Source of the DNA: CBDCYS01 sp965226185
Lineage (GTDB): Bacteria; Acidobacteriota; Terriglobia; Bryobacterales; UBA6623
Assembly (NCBI GenBank): GCA_965226185.1
Contig: CBDDCT010000001.1
Span: forward strand, 186,001 to 250,000
DNA length: 64,000 nt
Direction: 5' to 3'
Position 1 is the stretch's first letter, and each line of letters opens with the position of its first letter. This document shows positions 36,387-44,974 of the stretch, one piece after another. The notes beneath the pieces were generated by a model that saw only the letters and a program-made list of their open reading frames with translations, was not told where the DNA came from and searched no databases. The position numbers and the translations under genes are program-made.

Positions 36387-36659
36387 ATGCGCTTAGGCCG
36401 TGTCATAGGACGAGTCTGGTCCACCGTGAAGAGCAGACAGTTTGAAGGCCGCAAGCTCCTTGTCATCCAGCCGGTCAGCGCCGACGGCAAGGACGCGGGC
36501 CAGGAGTTGATTGCCGCGGACGCCATCGGCGCCGGCGCCGGCGAGACCATCTACTGGTGTCGGGGCAAAGAGGCGGCACTGGCGTTCCTGCCAGACCAGG
36601 TCGGCTCCGATGCCACCGTAGTCGGCATTGTCGATTCGATCCACTCAGGGAAGGACTGA
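36387..36659 (+). CDS. BMC-P shell vertex protein 2
   Basis: The EutN/CcmL pattern is present (LGRVIGRVWSTVKSRQFEGR, KLLVIQPV, ATVVGIVDSI). It is separated from the first BMC-P gene by a hairpin-containing gap. Three distinct BMC-P genes in one locus is typical of some shell loci in which each copy may serve a different vertex context. Confidence 0.92.
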   Translation: MRLGRVIGRVWSTVKSRQFEGRKLLVIQPVSADGKDAGQELIAADAIGAGAGETIYWCRGKEAALAFLPDQVGSDATVVGIVDSIHSGKD

Positions 36660-36663
36660 CGCC

Positions 36664-36945
36664 ATGCTGATCGGGCGAGTCGTCGGCGAAGTGGTCGCAA
36701 CCCCAAAACACTCCAGTCACCAAGGCCTGAAGCTGCTGATGGTGGCCACACTCGACCTCGAGGGCAACGAGCGGGGCGCGCCCTTCGTGGCGGTTGATTC
36801 GGTCGACGCCGGCGTTGGCGACGAAGTTCTGCTAGCGACCGATGGCTGGGCCGCCATGACAGCCATCGGCCGGCTGGGATCTCCCATTGACGCCGCTGTT
36901 ATCGGCGTGGTGGACCACGTGGAGCTCTCCGAAGAATCAGGCTGA
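36664..36945 (+). CDS. BMC-P shell vertex protein 3
   Basis: The EutN/CcmL pattern is present (LIGRVVGEVVATPKHSSHQG, LKLLMVATLD, DAAVIGVVDHVEL). It starts four bases after the stop of the preceding BMC-P gene. A start at 36628 in the same frame would overlap the previous gene and is less likely. Confidence 0.92.
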   Translation: MLIGRVVGEVVATPKHSSHQGLKLLMVATLDLEGNERGAPFVAVDSVDAGVGDEVLLATDGWAAMTAIGRLGSPIDAAVIGVVDHVELSEESG

Positions 36946-36983
36946 CCGCCTGAAATGCGGTGGGTTTGGACCTGGTGATTGAA

Positions 36984-37250
36984 CTACAACATGCCTTTGA
37001 TCGTCCGCTCGTACTCTGGAAAATAGTGCTGTATCAGGGGCAGTTCAAACGACCGCAGAATACTGGTGTTCGGCTCCCGCTCTAGAAGAAACTCGAAAGA
37101 CTTCCGCACCAGGGTTTCGGGCGAGACCGCACCCGATGTGAGTCTCTGACAGTATTCGGGCGACACCGTCACGGTGTGCGTGGTGGTTGTGTTTTCGCTG
37201 ACGGTGACCTTGAACTTCGTGTCGCCGAGCTTTTCCACGGTAATCGGCAT
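36984..37250 (-). CDS. Small conserved hypothetical protein
   Basis: This 88-residue protein has a beta-rich N-terminus (ITVEKLGDTKFKVTVSENTT) and a helical C-terminus (LVRKSFEFLLEREPNTSILR, RSFELPLIQHYFPEYE). It has no signal peptide and no known catalytic motif. Codon use looks coding. It is convergent with the BMC operon. Confidence 0.65.
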   Translation of the reverse strand: MPITVEKLGDTKFKVTVSENTTTTHTVTVSPEYCQRLTSGAVSPETLVRKSFEFLLEREPNTSILRSFELPLIQHYFPEYERTIKGML

Positions 37251-37299
37251 TTCTCTAACTCCCAGGGCGCCCCGGCGACTGGCTGGGCAAGGGTGACGT

Positions 37300-37815
37300 T
37301 CACCAAATCTTGCGTAATAGCACTCCCATCGCTGAAAGCCCCAGCAGGAACTTCAGCATATCCAGTCCCGTATAGGCATGGTGCAGACGCCAGAATGGAA
37401 TCGCTTCAGGCGGGGGCGGTTCCCGCGGCAAGAAGTCGATGATGCGGCCGAGCCGGATAGTTTCCGGCACGACGTAGAACTGCAGAGCCAGGCAAATCAG
37501 CAGCATCACCGCTGCGGCGGCTGGAATAAACTTGCCATCCTGCTTCCAGGCAAGTATCATCACAATGGCCGCGATCGGGAGCTGGACGAAGCCCCACTTC
37601 TCGAAAAACAGGCGGTTGACCTCTGATGCTTGGTAGCGCAACAGCAAGCGCAGGCCGCCGGGCTCCAGCGAGGACGCGGCTTGCCGCACATCAGCATGGT
37701 CGCCTTCGAGAATGTTGTTCACTACCTGGAAATTCTGCATGGCCACCGACCACATGAAGAGCGTTCCGGCGCTCCAGGCGCCGAGCAGAAAAACCAAGAT
37801 GAGTTTGAGTCCCAT
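37300..37815 (-). CDS. DUF4149-like membrane protein
   Basis: This 171-residue protein has about four hydrophobic segments (LKLILVFLLGAWSAGTLFMW, LPIAAIVMILAW, AVMLLICLALQFYVV, LKFLLGLSAMGVLL). The loop (FYVVPETIRLGR) is similar to DUF4149-type proteins. The function is unknown. The gap upstream (37816-38006) is non-coding. Confidence 0.7.
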   Translation of the reverse strand: MGLKLILVFLLGAWSAGTLFMWSVAMQNFQVVNNILEGDHADVRQAASSLEPGGLRLLLRYQASEVNRLFFEKWGFVQLPIAAIVMILAWKQDGKFIPAAAAVMLLICLALQFYVVPETIRLGRIIDFLPREPPPPEAIPFWRLHHAYTGLDMLKFLLGLSAMGVLLRKIW

Positions 37816-38006
37816 GTTGGTGATGATGAGGGGTAGCCGGGAACGGCGTCAAGTGCGGCATGCTGGGCGCCATGTTGGAGACGTCAAGTTGCCTGTATAG
37901 TTGAGAAGAATCTAGATGGGGCTCGCGAACACTATCAAGCTCTTGCCGAAAAGGACCCAGCCCTGCTTCACTTGCGTTCCGGGCGCTGAATTTGAACGAA
38001 CCGATC

Positions 38007-38672
38007 ATGAACGACACCAACTCGCAAGATCTGCCGCGGCGGCTCGCTGCTATTCCTTACACCGGCGCAATCAGCGACATCCTCGATGAAATGGGGCTTC
38101 ACGGCCAGGTGCTGCCCAAAGAGATTCAGGCGCTAGGGGCTGGGCAGACGGTGGCGGGCAGGGCATTGACCCTGCTTGGAGAACCGACCCAGAGTGACGA
38201 CCCCGAAGTCATCTTCGTGCCACTTCTAAAGATGCTCGGGGAGATCAAGCCGGGTGACGTCTTGGTCAGCCAGCCCAACGACGACGTCGCCGCGCATCTT
38301 GGCGAGTTGTCGGCGGAGACGGCGCAATATCGCGGTTGCAAAGGGGCGGTCATCGACGGCGGGGTCCGCGATACGGACTATATCGAGAAACTAGGTTTTC
38401 CGGTATTTGCCCGCTACCGCACTCCGACCGATATCATGGGGCGCTGGAGGCTGGTCGATTTCAATGTGCCGATCCGTATTGGAAGAGCCGAGGTGAGCCC
38501 GGGAGACTACATCCTGGGAGATCGCGACGGGGTGCTTGTGATTCCAGCGGGAGTCGCCGAGGAGGTCATCACCAAGGCAGAGGATGTCGTGAAAACAGAA
38601 AATCTGGTTCGCAATGACATCCTGGATGGCATCCACCCGCTAGAAGCATACAAGCGGCATGGACGGTTCTGA
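38007..38672 (+). CDS. RraA-like / HMG-type aldolase-family protein
   Basis: This 221-residue protein has the RraA/HMG-CHA aldolase pattern, with a GCKGAVIDGGVRDTDYIEK segment binding a divalent metal, and RIGRAEVSPGDYILGDRDGV. Members include 4-hydroxy-4-methyl-2-oxoglutarate aldolases and an RNase E regulator. The ATG at 38007 is preferred over TTG 37992. It is about 1 kb from the BMC genes but separated by two minus-strand genes, so co-regulation is unproven. Confidence 0.8.
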   Translation: MNDTNSQDLPRRLAAIPYTGAISDILDEMGLHGQVLPKEIQALGAGQTVAGRALTLLGEPTQSDDPEVIFVPLLKMLGEIKPGDVLVSQPNDDVAAHLGELSAETAQYRGCKGAVIDGGVRDTDYIEKLGFPVFARYRTPTDIMGRWRLVDFNVPIRIGRAEVSPGDYILGDRDGVLVIPAGVAEEVITKAEDVVKTENLVRNDILDGIHPLEAYKRHGRF

Positions 38673-38793
38673 GCCCGCGGACTCAGAGCCCTGACCGCAA
38701 GGGAGGGGTCCGTCGCTTGCCGCCCCTGAATCTGATTCATGAGACTCTGCTGCTTGGTTCCGCCGCGCAGCGGGGCATCACAAATTCACGCAA

Positions 38794-39258
38794 CTAGCGA
38801 TAGACTCGTGTGACCCATTCAGCGACCGCCGCTGGTTTCGGAGAGCCATCCACTTCCACGGCGACATTCCACACGAATTGATGCCCGCCCTCGATATCCT
38901 CGACTGATTTGAGTCCGACTCGGCCCCGCACTCTTGAGCCGGCGGGAACCGCTGATGGAAAGCGTGCTCGATTCAGCCCATAGTTGATCGCCCGGTTGAA
39001 ACCGGCATTGACCACGACAACCCCCCGAATCAGCGCCGATAACAGCGATAGGGTCAGGAAGCCATGCGCGATGGTGGTCCCGTAGGGGGACTCCTTGGCG
39101 GCTCGCTCTCGATCGATGTGAATCCACTGATGATCATCCGTGGTGTCGGCAAAAGCGTCGATGCGCTGCTGGGTCATTTCGATCCAATCGCTGACGCCGA
39201 TCTCGGCGCCGATCAGTTCTCTGAGCTGTTCGATATCGGTGATCATGCGAGCCGCCAT
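38794..39258 (-). CDS. MaoC-like (R)-hydratase
   Basis: The hot-dog-fold hydratase motif is present: FADTTDDHQWIHIDRERAAKE with D and H as the catalytic pair, then YGTTIAHGFLTLSL. It acts on acyl-CoA (R-specific enoyl-CoA hydration) or a related substrate. A palindrome-family remnant lies in the preceding gap (about 38685-38710). Confidence 0.88.
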   Translation of the reverse strand: MAARMITDIEQLRELIGAEIGVSDWIEMTQQRIDAFADTTDDHQWIHIDRERAAKESPYGTTIAHGFLTLSLLSALIRGVVVVNAGFNRAINYGLNRARFPSAVPAGSRVRGRVGLKSVEDIEGGHQFVWNVAVEVDGSPKPAAVAEWVTRVYR

Positions 39259-39318
39259 GCTGTCCTCCTCCTGAATCGCTAGGATAGCCGACGCGCGGCT
39301 CTGAGTAACCGGCGCACC

Positions 39319-39864
39319 CTAGCTCCACATTTTGCCCTTCTTCGCTTTCAGCTTTTCGATCTCTGATCCTCGCAAGCGGTCCCACAACTGCAATCCCGCC
39401 TGGCGCTCGACATCCACCGCCGGAACCAGGAAGCTAGAAGGGTCTTTCTTTGTCTCTTTGTTGGGGATCAGGAAGGACCACAGCTCGAGTTTCCCAAGTC
39501 TTTGTTCGGCAAGCACCGACTTAAAGAAGGCGTGCGGAATGACCACCTTGATCTCTTTCGGGTCACCGATCACTTCGAGCGCCGAGCCGATATGGAATAC
39601 CGGGCCACAGATTACGTAAACCTCTGCGTACTTCCACACCTTTTTCTTTACCTTCCCAACCGTAGCCGTGATCTTTTTCTGCGACAGTTTTCGCACGGCG
39701 CCTTCGAGGTTCTTCCAGACGCCTCGATTGAACTTCCCCACTTGGGGACTCATATTGCTCAGGAGAAAGGTCTCGCTGTTGATCAGGGCGTCTTCAAGCC
39801 GGTCGGCACTCGATATGAGGTGCCCCCGGTCGTGTTTTGACCCCTTGAAGGAGGCCTTGGTAGA
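39319..39864 (-). pseudogene. 5'-truncated DNA/RNA non-specific endonuclease
   Basis: Only the later part of the family is present: FKGSKHDRGHLISSADRL (DRGH catalytic His) and SNMSPQVGKFNRGVWKNLEG, followed by the usual C-terminal half. The N-terminus is cut off by the terminal repeat of the IS1380-type derivative at 39867. The nuclease is likely non-functional. Confidence 0.75.
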
Positions 39865-39866
39865 AC

Positions 39867-40393
39867 CTGAATTATGCACTGCGGCGTGGACCTGAGGAGG
39901 GCTGAGCCGCAAGGGACCATTGGGGACCCCCGAAAACATGGGGTAAAAAGGTAGGCTGGCAAAGATCCCAGCTTCGCCAGCCAACCCCAAGGAGGTCACC
40001 CACATGGTTACAGACGAAAACAGCATCGCTTCCAAAGGCCCGTCCAACAAGGCCCAGCCGTGACGGCCTCGCGGCCCAATAAAATCGGGGCTTCGACGCC
40101 TTACCACTTCCGCGGCAGGAAGCCGACTCCCTACGGCGGCTTGCTGCCGGTGGTCGGGAGGGCGCTGATCTGAGAGCCTGGCTATGCGCTATGCATAAAA
40201 TTTTATGCACTAGCCGTAACGCACTGGAAACACGTCACTTCCGAGCGAGGTTTTGACGACGCGGATTCTGGGCGGGAAGGGAAACCGGGGACGGAGAAGC
40301 CAAAAGGCCAGTTGCCGAGCTACCACCTCACGACGACCGCCAACCCGCTACGAACGCAGCCACACTCGCAAAGTGAATCTGTGCATAATTCAG
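39867..40393 (+). mobile_element. Internally deleted derivative of the IS at 45215 (MITE-like)
   Basis: The left repeat CTGAATTATGCAC (39867-39879) and the right repeat GTGCATAATTCAG (40381-40393) are the same ends as in the full IS copies. The left ~305 bases match the transposase-5' end of the IS, including the start MVT and GSGLRRLTTSAAG-type sequence after frameshifts. The right ~210 bases match its other end, including tatgcataaaattttatgca. About 1.27 kb of the middle is missing, so it cannot encode transposase but may be mobilised by full copies. Confidence 0.8.
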
Positions 40394-40547
40394 GTAATAG
40401 TTGCCCCATGCTTTCGTCGGGCACCTGCCCCTTGATGTTGATCCACAGGGCTGCCTGACGGGGGTTTGGTTTACGGGAAAACGTGAAGTTCAAGGGGGCC
40501 AGCTGCAAAGGCTCGCGGCTAGGGGTGAATTGCAGTTGTCCACAATG

Positions 40548-40862
40548 TTAGGCCTTCTGCTCGGTCGGCGCGATCTCGGGCTTGCCGTATTTGGCAAAGA
40601 GCATATTGAAGCTCTCGCCGACTAGCGCCTGAAGCGTAGTCCCCTGCTCCACAGCCAGAATCTTGAGCTGGTCGCGAACTTCTTGGGGATAGTGAACGGT
40701 AATGGGTTTGGTCCCTGCCCTGCCCGGCTGCGCAGCTGCGTCCCTGCCAGCCTCGCGCTTTGCAGCTCGTACGGGCTGGGGACCGGCTTTGCGGCGGGTG
40801 CCGCCGCCCGCATCAACGAGTGCTGCTGACAAGTCTGCTTTGCTCATTTGCTGCTTCTCCAT
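40548..40862 (-). CDS. Ribbon-helix-helix type partition partner
   Basis: This protein of 104 residues (or 99 from the Met at 40847) has a basic N-terminus and a C-terminal ribbon-helix-helix segment: ITVHYPQEVRDQLKILAVEQ and TLQALVGESFNMLF. Its start overlaps the end of parA. Small RHH proteins next to ParA act as the centromere-binding partner of plasmid partition. Confidence 0.75.
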   Translation of the reverse strand: MEKQQMSKADLSAALVDAGGGTRRKAGPQPVRAAKREAGRDAAAQPGRAGTKPITVHYPQEVRDQLKILAVEQGTTLQALVGESFNMLFAKYGKPEIAPTEQKA

Positions 40863-41490
40863 TTAGCCGCTTGGCTAGAAAACTACTTATATACTTGTAT
40901 ACTTGTCTGATCTCCTCGGCGGCCTTGCCGCTCGGTTCGTGTTCGAGCGCGGCAAGGCCGCGAACGCCCGAATCACCGAAGGCGGCGCGGTGGCCGAGGG
41001 TAGGGGAGCACACGGGCAGGCCAAAGTCTGTCAGGGCTTGGCGCGTCTGGTCGGCGCGCGCGCCGCGGGCGGGCACAGCGTTGAGGACGACCAGGACAGA
41101 GGTGTGGCCAGCAAGAGCGATCAGATCCCTACTGTTGGGCACGGTTTCCAGGTCGTAAATCTGGGGCCGGCAAGGAATGATGATCAAGTCGGCCGACCTA
41201 GCGGCAGCCAATGCAGATTGTTCGGACCGGGCAGGGGTGTCGATGATCGCCAGCTCAACACCGCCTTGCCGGGCTTTCTCGAGCGCCTTGGGAAGCCGGG
41301 CGGGCTGAGCGTCGACAACGATCGGGGTATCAGCCTTGCGCCGGTCTGCCCAGTTGCAGGCGGTGGCCTGCGGGTCGAGGTCAATGATGACGGTCACCTT
41401 GGCCACTTGCTCGGCGGCCACGGCCAGCGACAACGCAAGCGTTGTCTTGCCGGTGCCGCCTTTCTGGGCAATCAGAGCGATGGTCCGCAT
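40813..41490 (-). CDS. parA: ParA-family partition ATPase
   Basis: The ATG at 41490 gives MRTIALIAQKGGTGKTTLAL, the deviant Walker A of ParA. VIIDLDPQATACNW, LAIIDTPA and LIIIPCRPQ follow. It would drive plasmid segregation with the RHH partner. A 33-residue upstream extension lacks ParA character. It is a strong plasmid marker for this segment. Confidence 0.9.
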   Translation of the reverse strand: MRTIALIAQKGGTGKTTLALSLAVAAEQVAKVTVIIDLDPQATACNWADRRKADTPIVVDAQPARLPKALEKARQGGVELAIIDTPARSEQSALAAARSADLIIIPCRPQIYDLETVPNSRDLIALAGHTSVLVVLNAVPARGARADQTRQALTDFGLPVCSPTLGHRAAFGDSGVRGLAALEHEPSGKAAEEIRQVYKYISSFLAKRLNGEAANEQSRLVSSTR

Positions 41491-41645
41491 GTGCCGGCTT
41501 CCGAGAAGTATACTTGTAGACTTTACTTCTGTCAGGATTGTAGAGAACCCTACCAGTAAAGTGTGCGACAGGTAGAGGGCAAAAAACAAGAGAGAGGGCA
41601 GGGAAATATTTTTCTCAGATCACGGACGGGCGGTGCCTTCGCTGC

Positions 41646-42170
41646 TCATACTGCCGATGTTGCCAAAGTCGTCACCTTGCCCTTCTCGACGCAGCAGGTT
41701 TCATTGATGGCAGGCGTATTACGGCTGTTTTCTTTAAGATCGAAATCCGTTCCACGATGTTGCGCGTGACCTTCTTGTACCCGCCGGTTATAGAGCCGGG
41801 TGGTGCGCGGGTCGGTGTGGCCTGCGAACGGCACGCCCTGGCTGAGCAGGTCGGTGATGACGGCGGCGCGGAAGGAGTGGGGCGAACGCGTCGGGGCAGG
41901 GAACCGTCCTTGAGGCGGCGCTTCATCATGTGGCTGATGTCGTTGGCGTGGAGGGCGTTGTGGGTGAGCTGGCTGATCTTGCTGATCGCCGTGTGGGACA
42001 GAGGGGTATCGTTGGGTGCCTCTTGCAGGCCTGCCGCCTCGAGGTAGTCAGCGAGGGCTTGCTGCAGGTCGCCCCGGCCGGGGATCTGGCGGGCAAGGCT
42101 GTCGCCCTGGCGGGTGTTTTGGGGAGGGGAACCAGGGCTTGGGGAAATGGTCGGGGGTGGTGGTCACGAG
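41646..42170 (-). pseudogene. Frameshifted tyrosine recombinase (integrase)
   Basis: The C-terminal catalytic end is recognisable: HSFRAAVITDLLSQGVPFAG and DPRTTRLYNRR (catalytic Tyr). The upstream frame (AISKISQLTHNALHANDISH, MMKRRLKDGSLPRRV) is one base out of phase, so the gene is broken at about 41880. No start codon was found upstream. It is consistent with integrases carried by mobilisable plasmids and islands. Confidence 0.65.
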
Positions 42171-42253
42171 GGCCTCCTCAAGATATCAATGATAATATCC
42201 TTTATCATGCGCTAGCGGACTAGCGACCCGCCCTCCGCCCCCCACGGCCCGCC

Positions 42254-42372
42254 CCCCCCTTTTTCCCTCGTGAGCAGCACGTCTTTCGGATCGGCCCGGA
42301 GCGGTCCAGGGCGCGAAGCGGACCCTTGACGGCGAAAACCGATCCGGGATCATTTGGCGAGAGGGAAAGGGG
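42254..42372. repeat. Nested inverted-repeat element, copy 1 (possible oriT region)
   Basis: Outer arms (ccccctttttccctcg / cgagagggaaagggg) enclose middle arms (cggatcgg / ccgatccg) and a core ccagggcgcgaagcggaccc. A second copy lies at 44769-44896 with diverged sequence. The right arm overlaps the start of the mobC-like gene. The position next to mobC suggests an oriT-like or cruciform element; this is inference. Confidence 0.55.
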
Positions 42373-42677
42373 ACAAGCAACCCCCGCCGGACCGCACCGA
42401 TTCCCAACGCATAGAGCAGAAGCGTTGCCGGCGCCGCCGGGCGCTGGGGCAGCGGGTGCGGATCGCGGCAGAGCTGCGGCTGGGGGCGGCGGAGCTACGG
42501 GAGCTGAACCGGATCGGGGTGAATCTGAATCAAATGGCGCGGGCGCTCAACTCGGGAGCCGTGTCGTCGCCGGCGGCCATGCTGACAGGACGAAGGGAAC
42601 AGATTCACGCCGCGCGAGACCGCAAGCTGGAGCAGGCACGAGAGCAACGTCAGCTGCGCCGTCGCCAGGCGGTCTGA
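42354..42677 (+). CDS. MobC-like mobilisation protein
   Basis: This 107-residue basic protein contains LRELNRIGVNLNQMARALNS, the relaxosome MobC-type signature seen in mobilisable plasmids. The start at TTG 42354 lies in the right arm of the nested inverted repeat. No relaxase gene was recognised next to it. Confidence 0.75.
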   Translation: MARGKGDKQPPPDRTDSQRIEQKRCRRRRALGQRVRIAAELRLGAAELRELNRIGVNLNQMARALNSGAVSSPAAMLTGRREQIHAARDRKLEQAREQRQLRRRQAV

Positions 42678-42924
42678 CTTTTGGAGTTACAATGGCGTTG
42701 CCGGGTGAAACAGAAGCGGGTGCTGGGAAGCAACCCTGCCGAGGGATAGTCCAGCGGGCTCATCGAGACGATGATCACGGGCGCGGGGAACGAGCGTCTC
42801 GCGCCCACGCTCCACCCCATCGGATCGAAAGACCCCGATGCCTTGAAAATCCCCGCCCGCAGGGCGGCATCTACACTAACGCGGAGCGTCCGCTCTCCCG
42901 TTCCGGCTGAACCGGCACAGTTCC

Positions 42925-43089
42925 ATGGCAAAGCCGAAAACCCACATCCGAAAGGACGACCCAAAACCGGAAAATTCCGTCGGGGGCCTCCGGCGGACGC
43001 TGTGCGGGCTCTTCATCCCGCGCGAGCAACTGGATAACGCCAATCCGTCGTGCCAGAAATGCCTCCAGTTCCGCAAAAAGGCCCGTTAA
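42925..43089 (+). CDS. Small Cys-rich plasmid protein
   Basis: This 54-residue ORF starts MAKPKTHIRKDDPKPENSVG and has paired cysteines (TLCGLF, then NPSCQKCLQFRKKAR), a likely zinc-binding pattern. It is short and without clear family, but the H-x-C and CxxC arrangement is similar to small plasmid-borne proteins. The stretch between mobC and this gene has no strong ORF. Confidence 0.5.
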   Translation: MAKPKTHIRKDDPKPENSVGGLRRTLCGLFIPREQLDNANPSCQKCLQFRKKAR

Positions 43090-43186
43090 CGCGCGTCCAG
43101 GAGCGACGAACGCGGGACCGGGGCACCTTTTCCTACCAGCCAAACCGCAGAGCGGCTTAGAGCGCTTCTGAGGGCCGTTTTTGGGG

Positions 43187-43360
43187 TTATCCACAGATCG
43201 CTGTGATTCGGGGGAGTTGTCCACGTGCTTTCACCCTCACTCCTTTTCGAGCTTTCACCCTCACTAGGGGCCAAAACCTTCGAGCTTTCACCCTCACACT
43301 CAAGTAGTAAAGAGCAAGTAGTACAAAACAAGTAGTAGGAGCGACTACGGCTGTGGATAA
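43187..43360. other. Plasmid-type replication origin: iterons between two DnaA boxes
   Basis: A perfect DnaA box TTATCCACA is at 43187-43195 and an inverted one TGTGGATAA at 43352-43360. Between them are three 15-bp iterons GCTTTCACCCTCAC(T/A) at 43227, 43251 and 43284, and three CAAGTAGTA repeats at 43301, 43315 and 43329. AT-rich DNA follows (43361-43470). No replication initiator gene was recognised, so the origin may be orphaned or served by an unseen Rep. Confidence 0.75.
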
Positions 43361-43534
43361 ATCACTGAAAACAAAAGAGAAACCACGGGAAGCGGAGGGC
43401 TGGCGCCCCCCGCAAAAGGCAAAACCAAAACCCTCCTTATAGGTAAATAACTGAAAACAAACACCTTACGCCATACCACGGCGGAACGGGCAAGCGGACC
43501 GACAACAAAACCCAACCCAAAACCCCGGAGGCCG

Positions 43535-44059
43535 CGATCGGCGCGGTCATCTATCGCCGCGACCTACCCGGAACGTGCAGACCCTCATCCGGATGATAGT
43601 AGCCGGAGCCGACCAGGAGCGGCAGACCATAGACCACGACCCTCTTGACGAAAGTCACCTTGCGTGCCAGCCTCCTGGTGGAAGGGTTTACAGCCGAGTA
43701 GTAGAGGAAGGATTCCCCGAAGGCGTCCCCCACACTTACGAGGTCCTGACCTTCAAGCGATGTGTTGATGTAGGGATCCAGCTCGGATACGCCGTACAAC
43801 CGGCTGAAAGGATCTCCGTTGAACAGAGAGCTTCCGTAGGCGTCCACGCCGAACAGGTAGATCGAGCCGTTCCCCCAACGCGGATCGGTGGTCAGGGACC
43901 GGACGGCGAAGTATCCCTGCGACTCAAGCTCCATGGCGGCGCAACGGACAAACTCCTGCAGCTTCTCTTTGGAAGGATCAGCGTCAAGCCCCATGGCGTG
44001 GACCTCTTCACTTCTGCACGTTCCGGGTAGGTCGCGGCGATAGATCCCCGCGCCGATCG
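43535..44059. repeat. 47-bp inverted repeat pair framing the 3' part of the Cache gene
   Basis: Arms at 43535-43581 and 44013-44059 are inverted copies with two mismatches. The sequence encodes the motif IGAGIYRRDLPGTC in the right arm. The left arm is in the opposite orientation and supplies the last ~16 codons of the Cache gene in antisense, pointing to a fold-back inversion or duplication. Confidence 0.7.
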
Positions 44060-44570
44060 TGGCAAGGGCCCCGTCCCAGTCGATGCTCTTGAGGTAAGAA
44101 GCCTTCGGCTCATCCCTGCCGGTCGCCGGGTTCGTGAAGGAGTAGTAGATCCAGCCCTGGCCGACCTGGTTCACGATACGATGCTGTTCCCGAAACCAGT
44201 CATTGCCGAAGATGTCGATCAGCAGGCCCCACGGCTCCCCTTCCCTTGAGGGGTCAGGCGGGAAGACGAACGCTCGAGACATGTCGGACATCGGGGTCGC
44301 TTCGGCGACGAAAACATAGATCTGGCCGCTTCTCCAGCGCGCCTCCTCGTTAAAGGCTCGCCGGGCCTCTTCAAACCCCATTTCCTGGACGAACTCGTAG
44401 GCGCATTGAACGAACGCTTCAACGCCTTCCGGGGAGCGAACGGCGCGAGCGGTGATGGAGTGATCCGCGCAAGACAGTGGTTCAGCGGTGCCCCCCTGGG
44501 CAACGAGAGTCGGCGCCGCGACGCAAAGTAGGATTGAGGAAATCAGGGATGAGGAGAAGTTATGTTTCAT
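43551..44570 (-). CDS. Secreted double Cache-domain protein, 3' end altered
   Basis: The ATG at 44570 is followed by a signal peptide (SSLISSILLCVAAPTLVAQ). Two Cache-like sensory domains follow, each with YEFVQEMG-type helices and the DWDG...GAGIYR motif (YLKSIDWDGALATIGAGIYR is the first). The C-terminal ~16 residues come from an inverted copy of the motif DNA, so the native end has been lost. It lies inside the plasmid-like segment. No kinase or chemoreceptor partner is adjacent; the function is a guess at ligand sensing. Confidence 0.7.
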   Translation of the reverse strand: MKHNFSSSLISSILLCVAAPTLVAQGGTAEPLSCADHSITARAVRSPEGVEAFVQCAYEFVQEMGFEEARRAFNEEARWRSGQIYVFVAEATPMSDMSRAFVFPPDPSREGEPWGLLIDIFGNDWFREQHRIVNQVGQGWIYYSFTNPATGRDEPKASYLKSIDWDGALATIGAGIYRRDLPGTCRSEEVHAMGLDADPSKEKLQEFVRCAAMELESQGYFAVRSLTTDPRWGNGSIYLFGVDAYGSSLFNGDPFSRLYGVSELDPYINTSLEGQDLVSVGDAFGESFLYYSAVNPSTRRLARKVTFVKRVVVYGLPLLVGSGYYHPDEGLHVPGRSRR

Positions 44571-44768
44571 AGTCTGCCCCATTTTCTCACACCCACCCAA
44601 ACAAGCCCACCGGAGAGGACCGCTCCGGATAGCCTCCGCCGAGAGGCGAGTCAAGCCGCTGGCGTGGCTCCTACGCTGCGCTACGGCCCTGCGGGTGACA
44701 GCGCCCCTCGGCTACGGCTCAAGGCGGCTGGTATGACCGAAAGGTTCCCTTTCGGCCCGAACCCACAA

Positions 44769-44896
44769 CCCCCCTTTTCCCTCGTGAACAGCGCGTCTTT
44801 CGGATCGGCCCGCAAGCCGTCCAGGGCGCGAAGCGGCGAAGCGTACCCTTGACGGCGAGGACCGATCCGACACAATGAAGCGCGAGGGGAAAGGGG
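44769..44896. repeat. Nested inverted-repeat element, copy 2
   Basis: It has the same plan as 42254-42372: outer arms ccccttttccctcg / cgaggggaaagggg (13 of 14 matches), middle cggatcgg / accgatcc, and a similar core. It is non-coding, between the Cache gene start and the next large cruciform. Confidence 0.6.
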
Positions 44897-44974
44897 ATTG
44901 CACATAGGTCCGTCTCCCTTCCGTCAGCGCCGCTCCTGGGGGGCTGTTTAGAGCCTTCCCGCAGGGATAAATGA

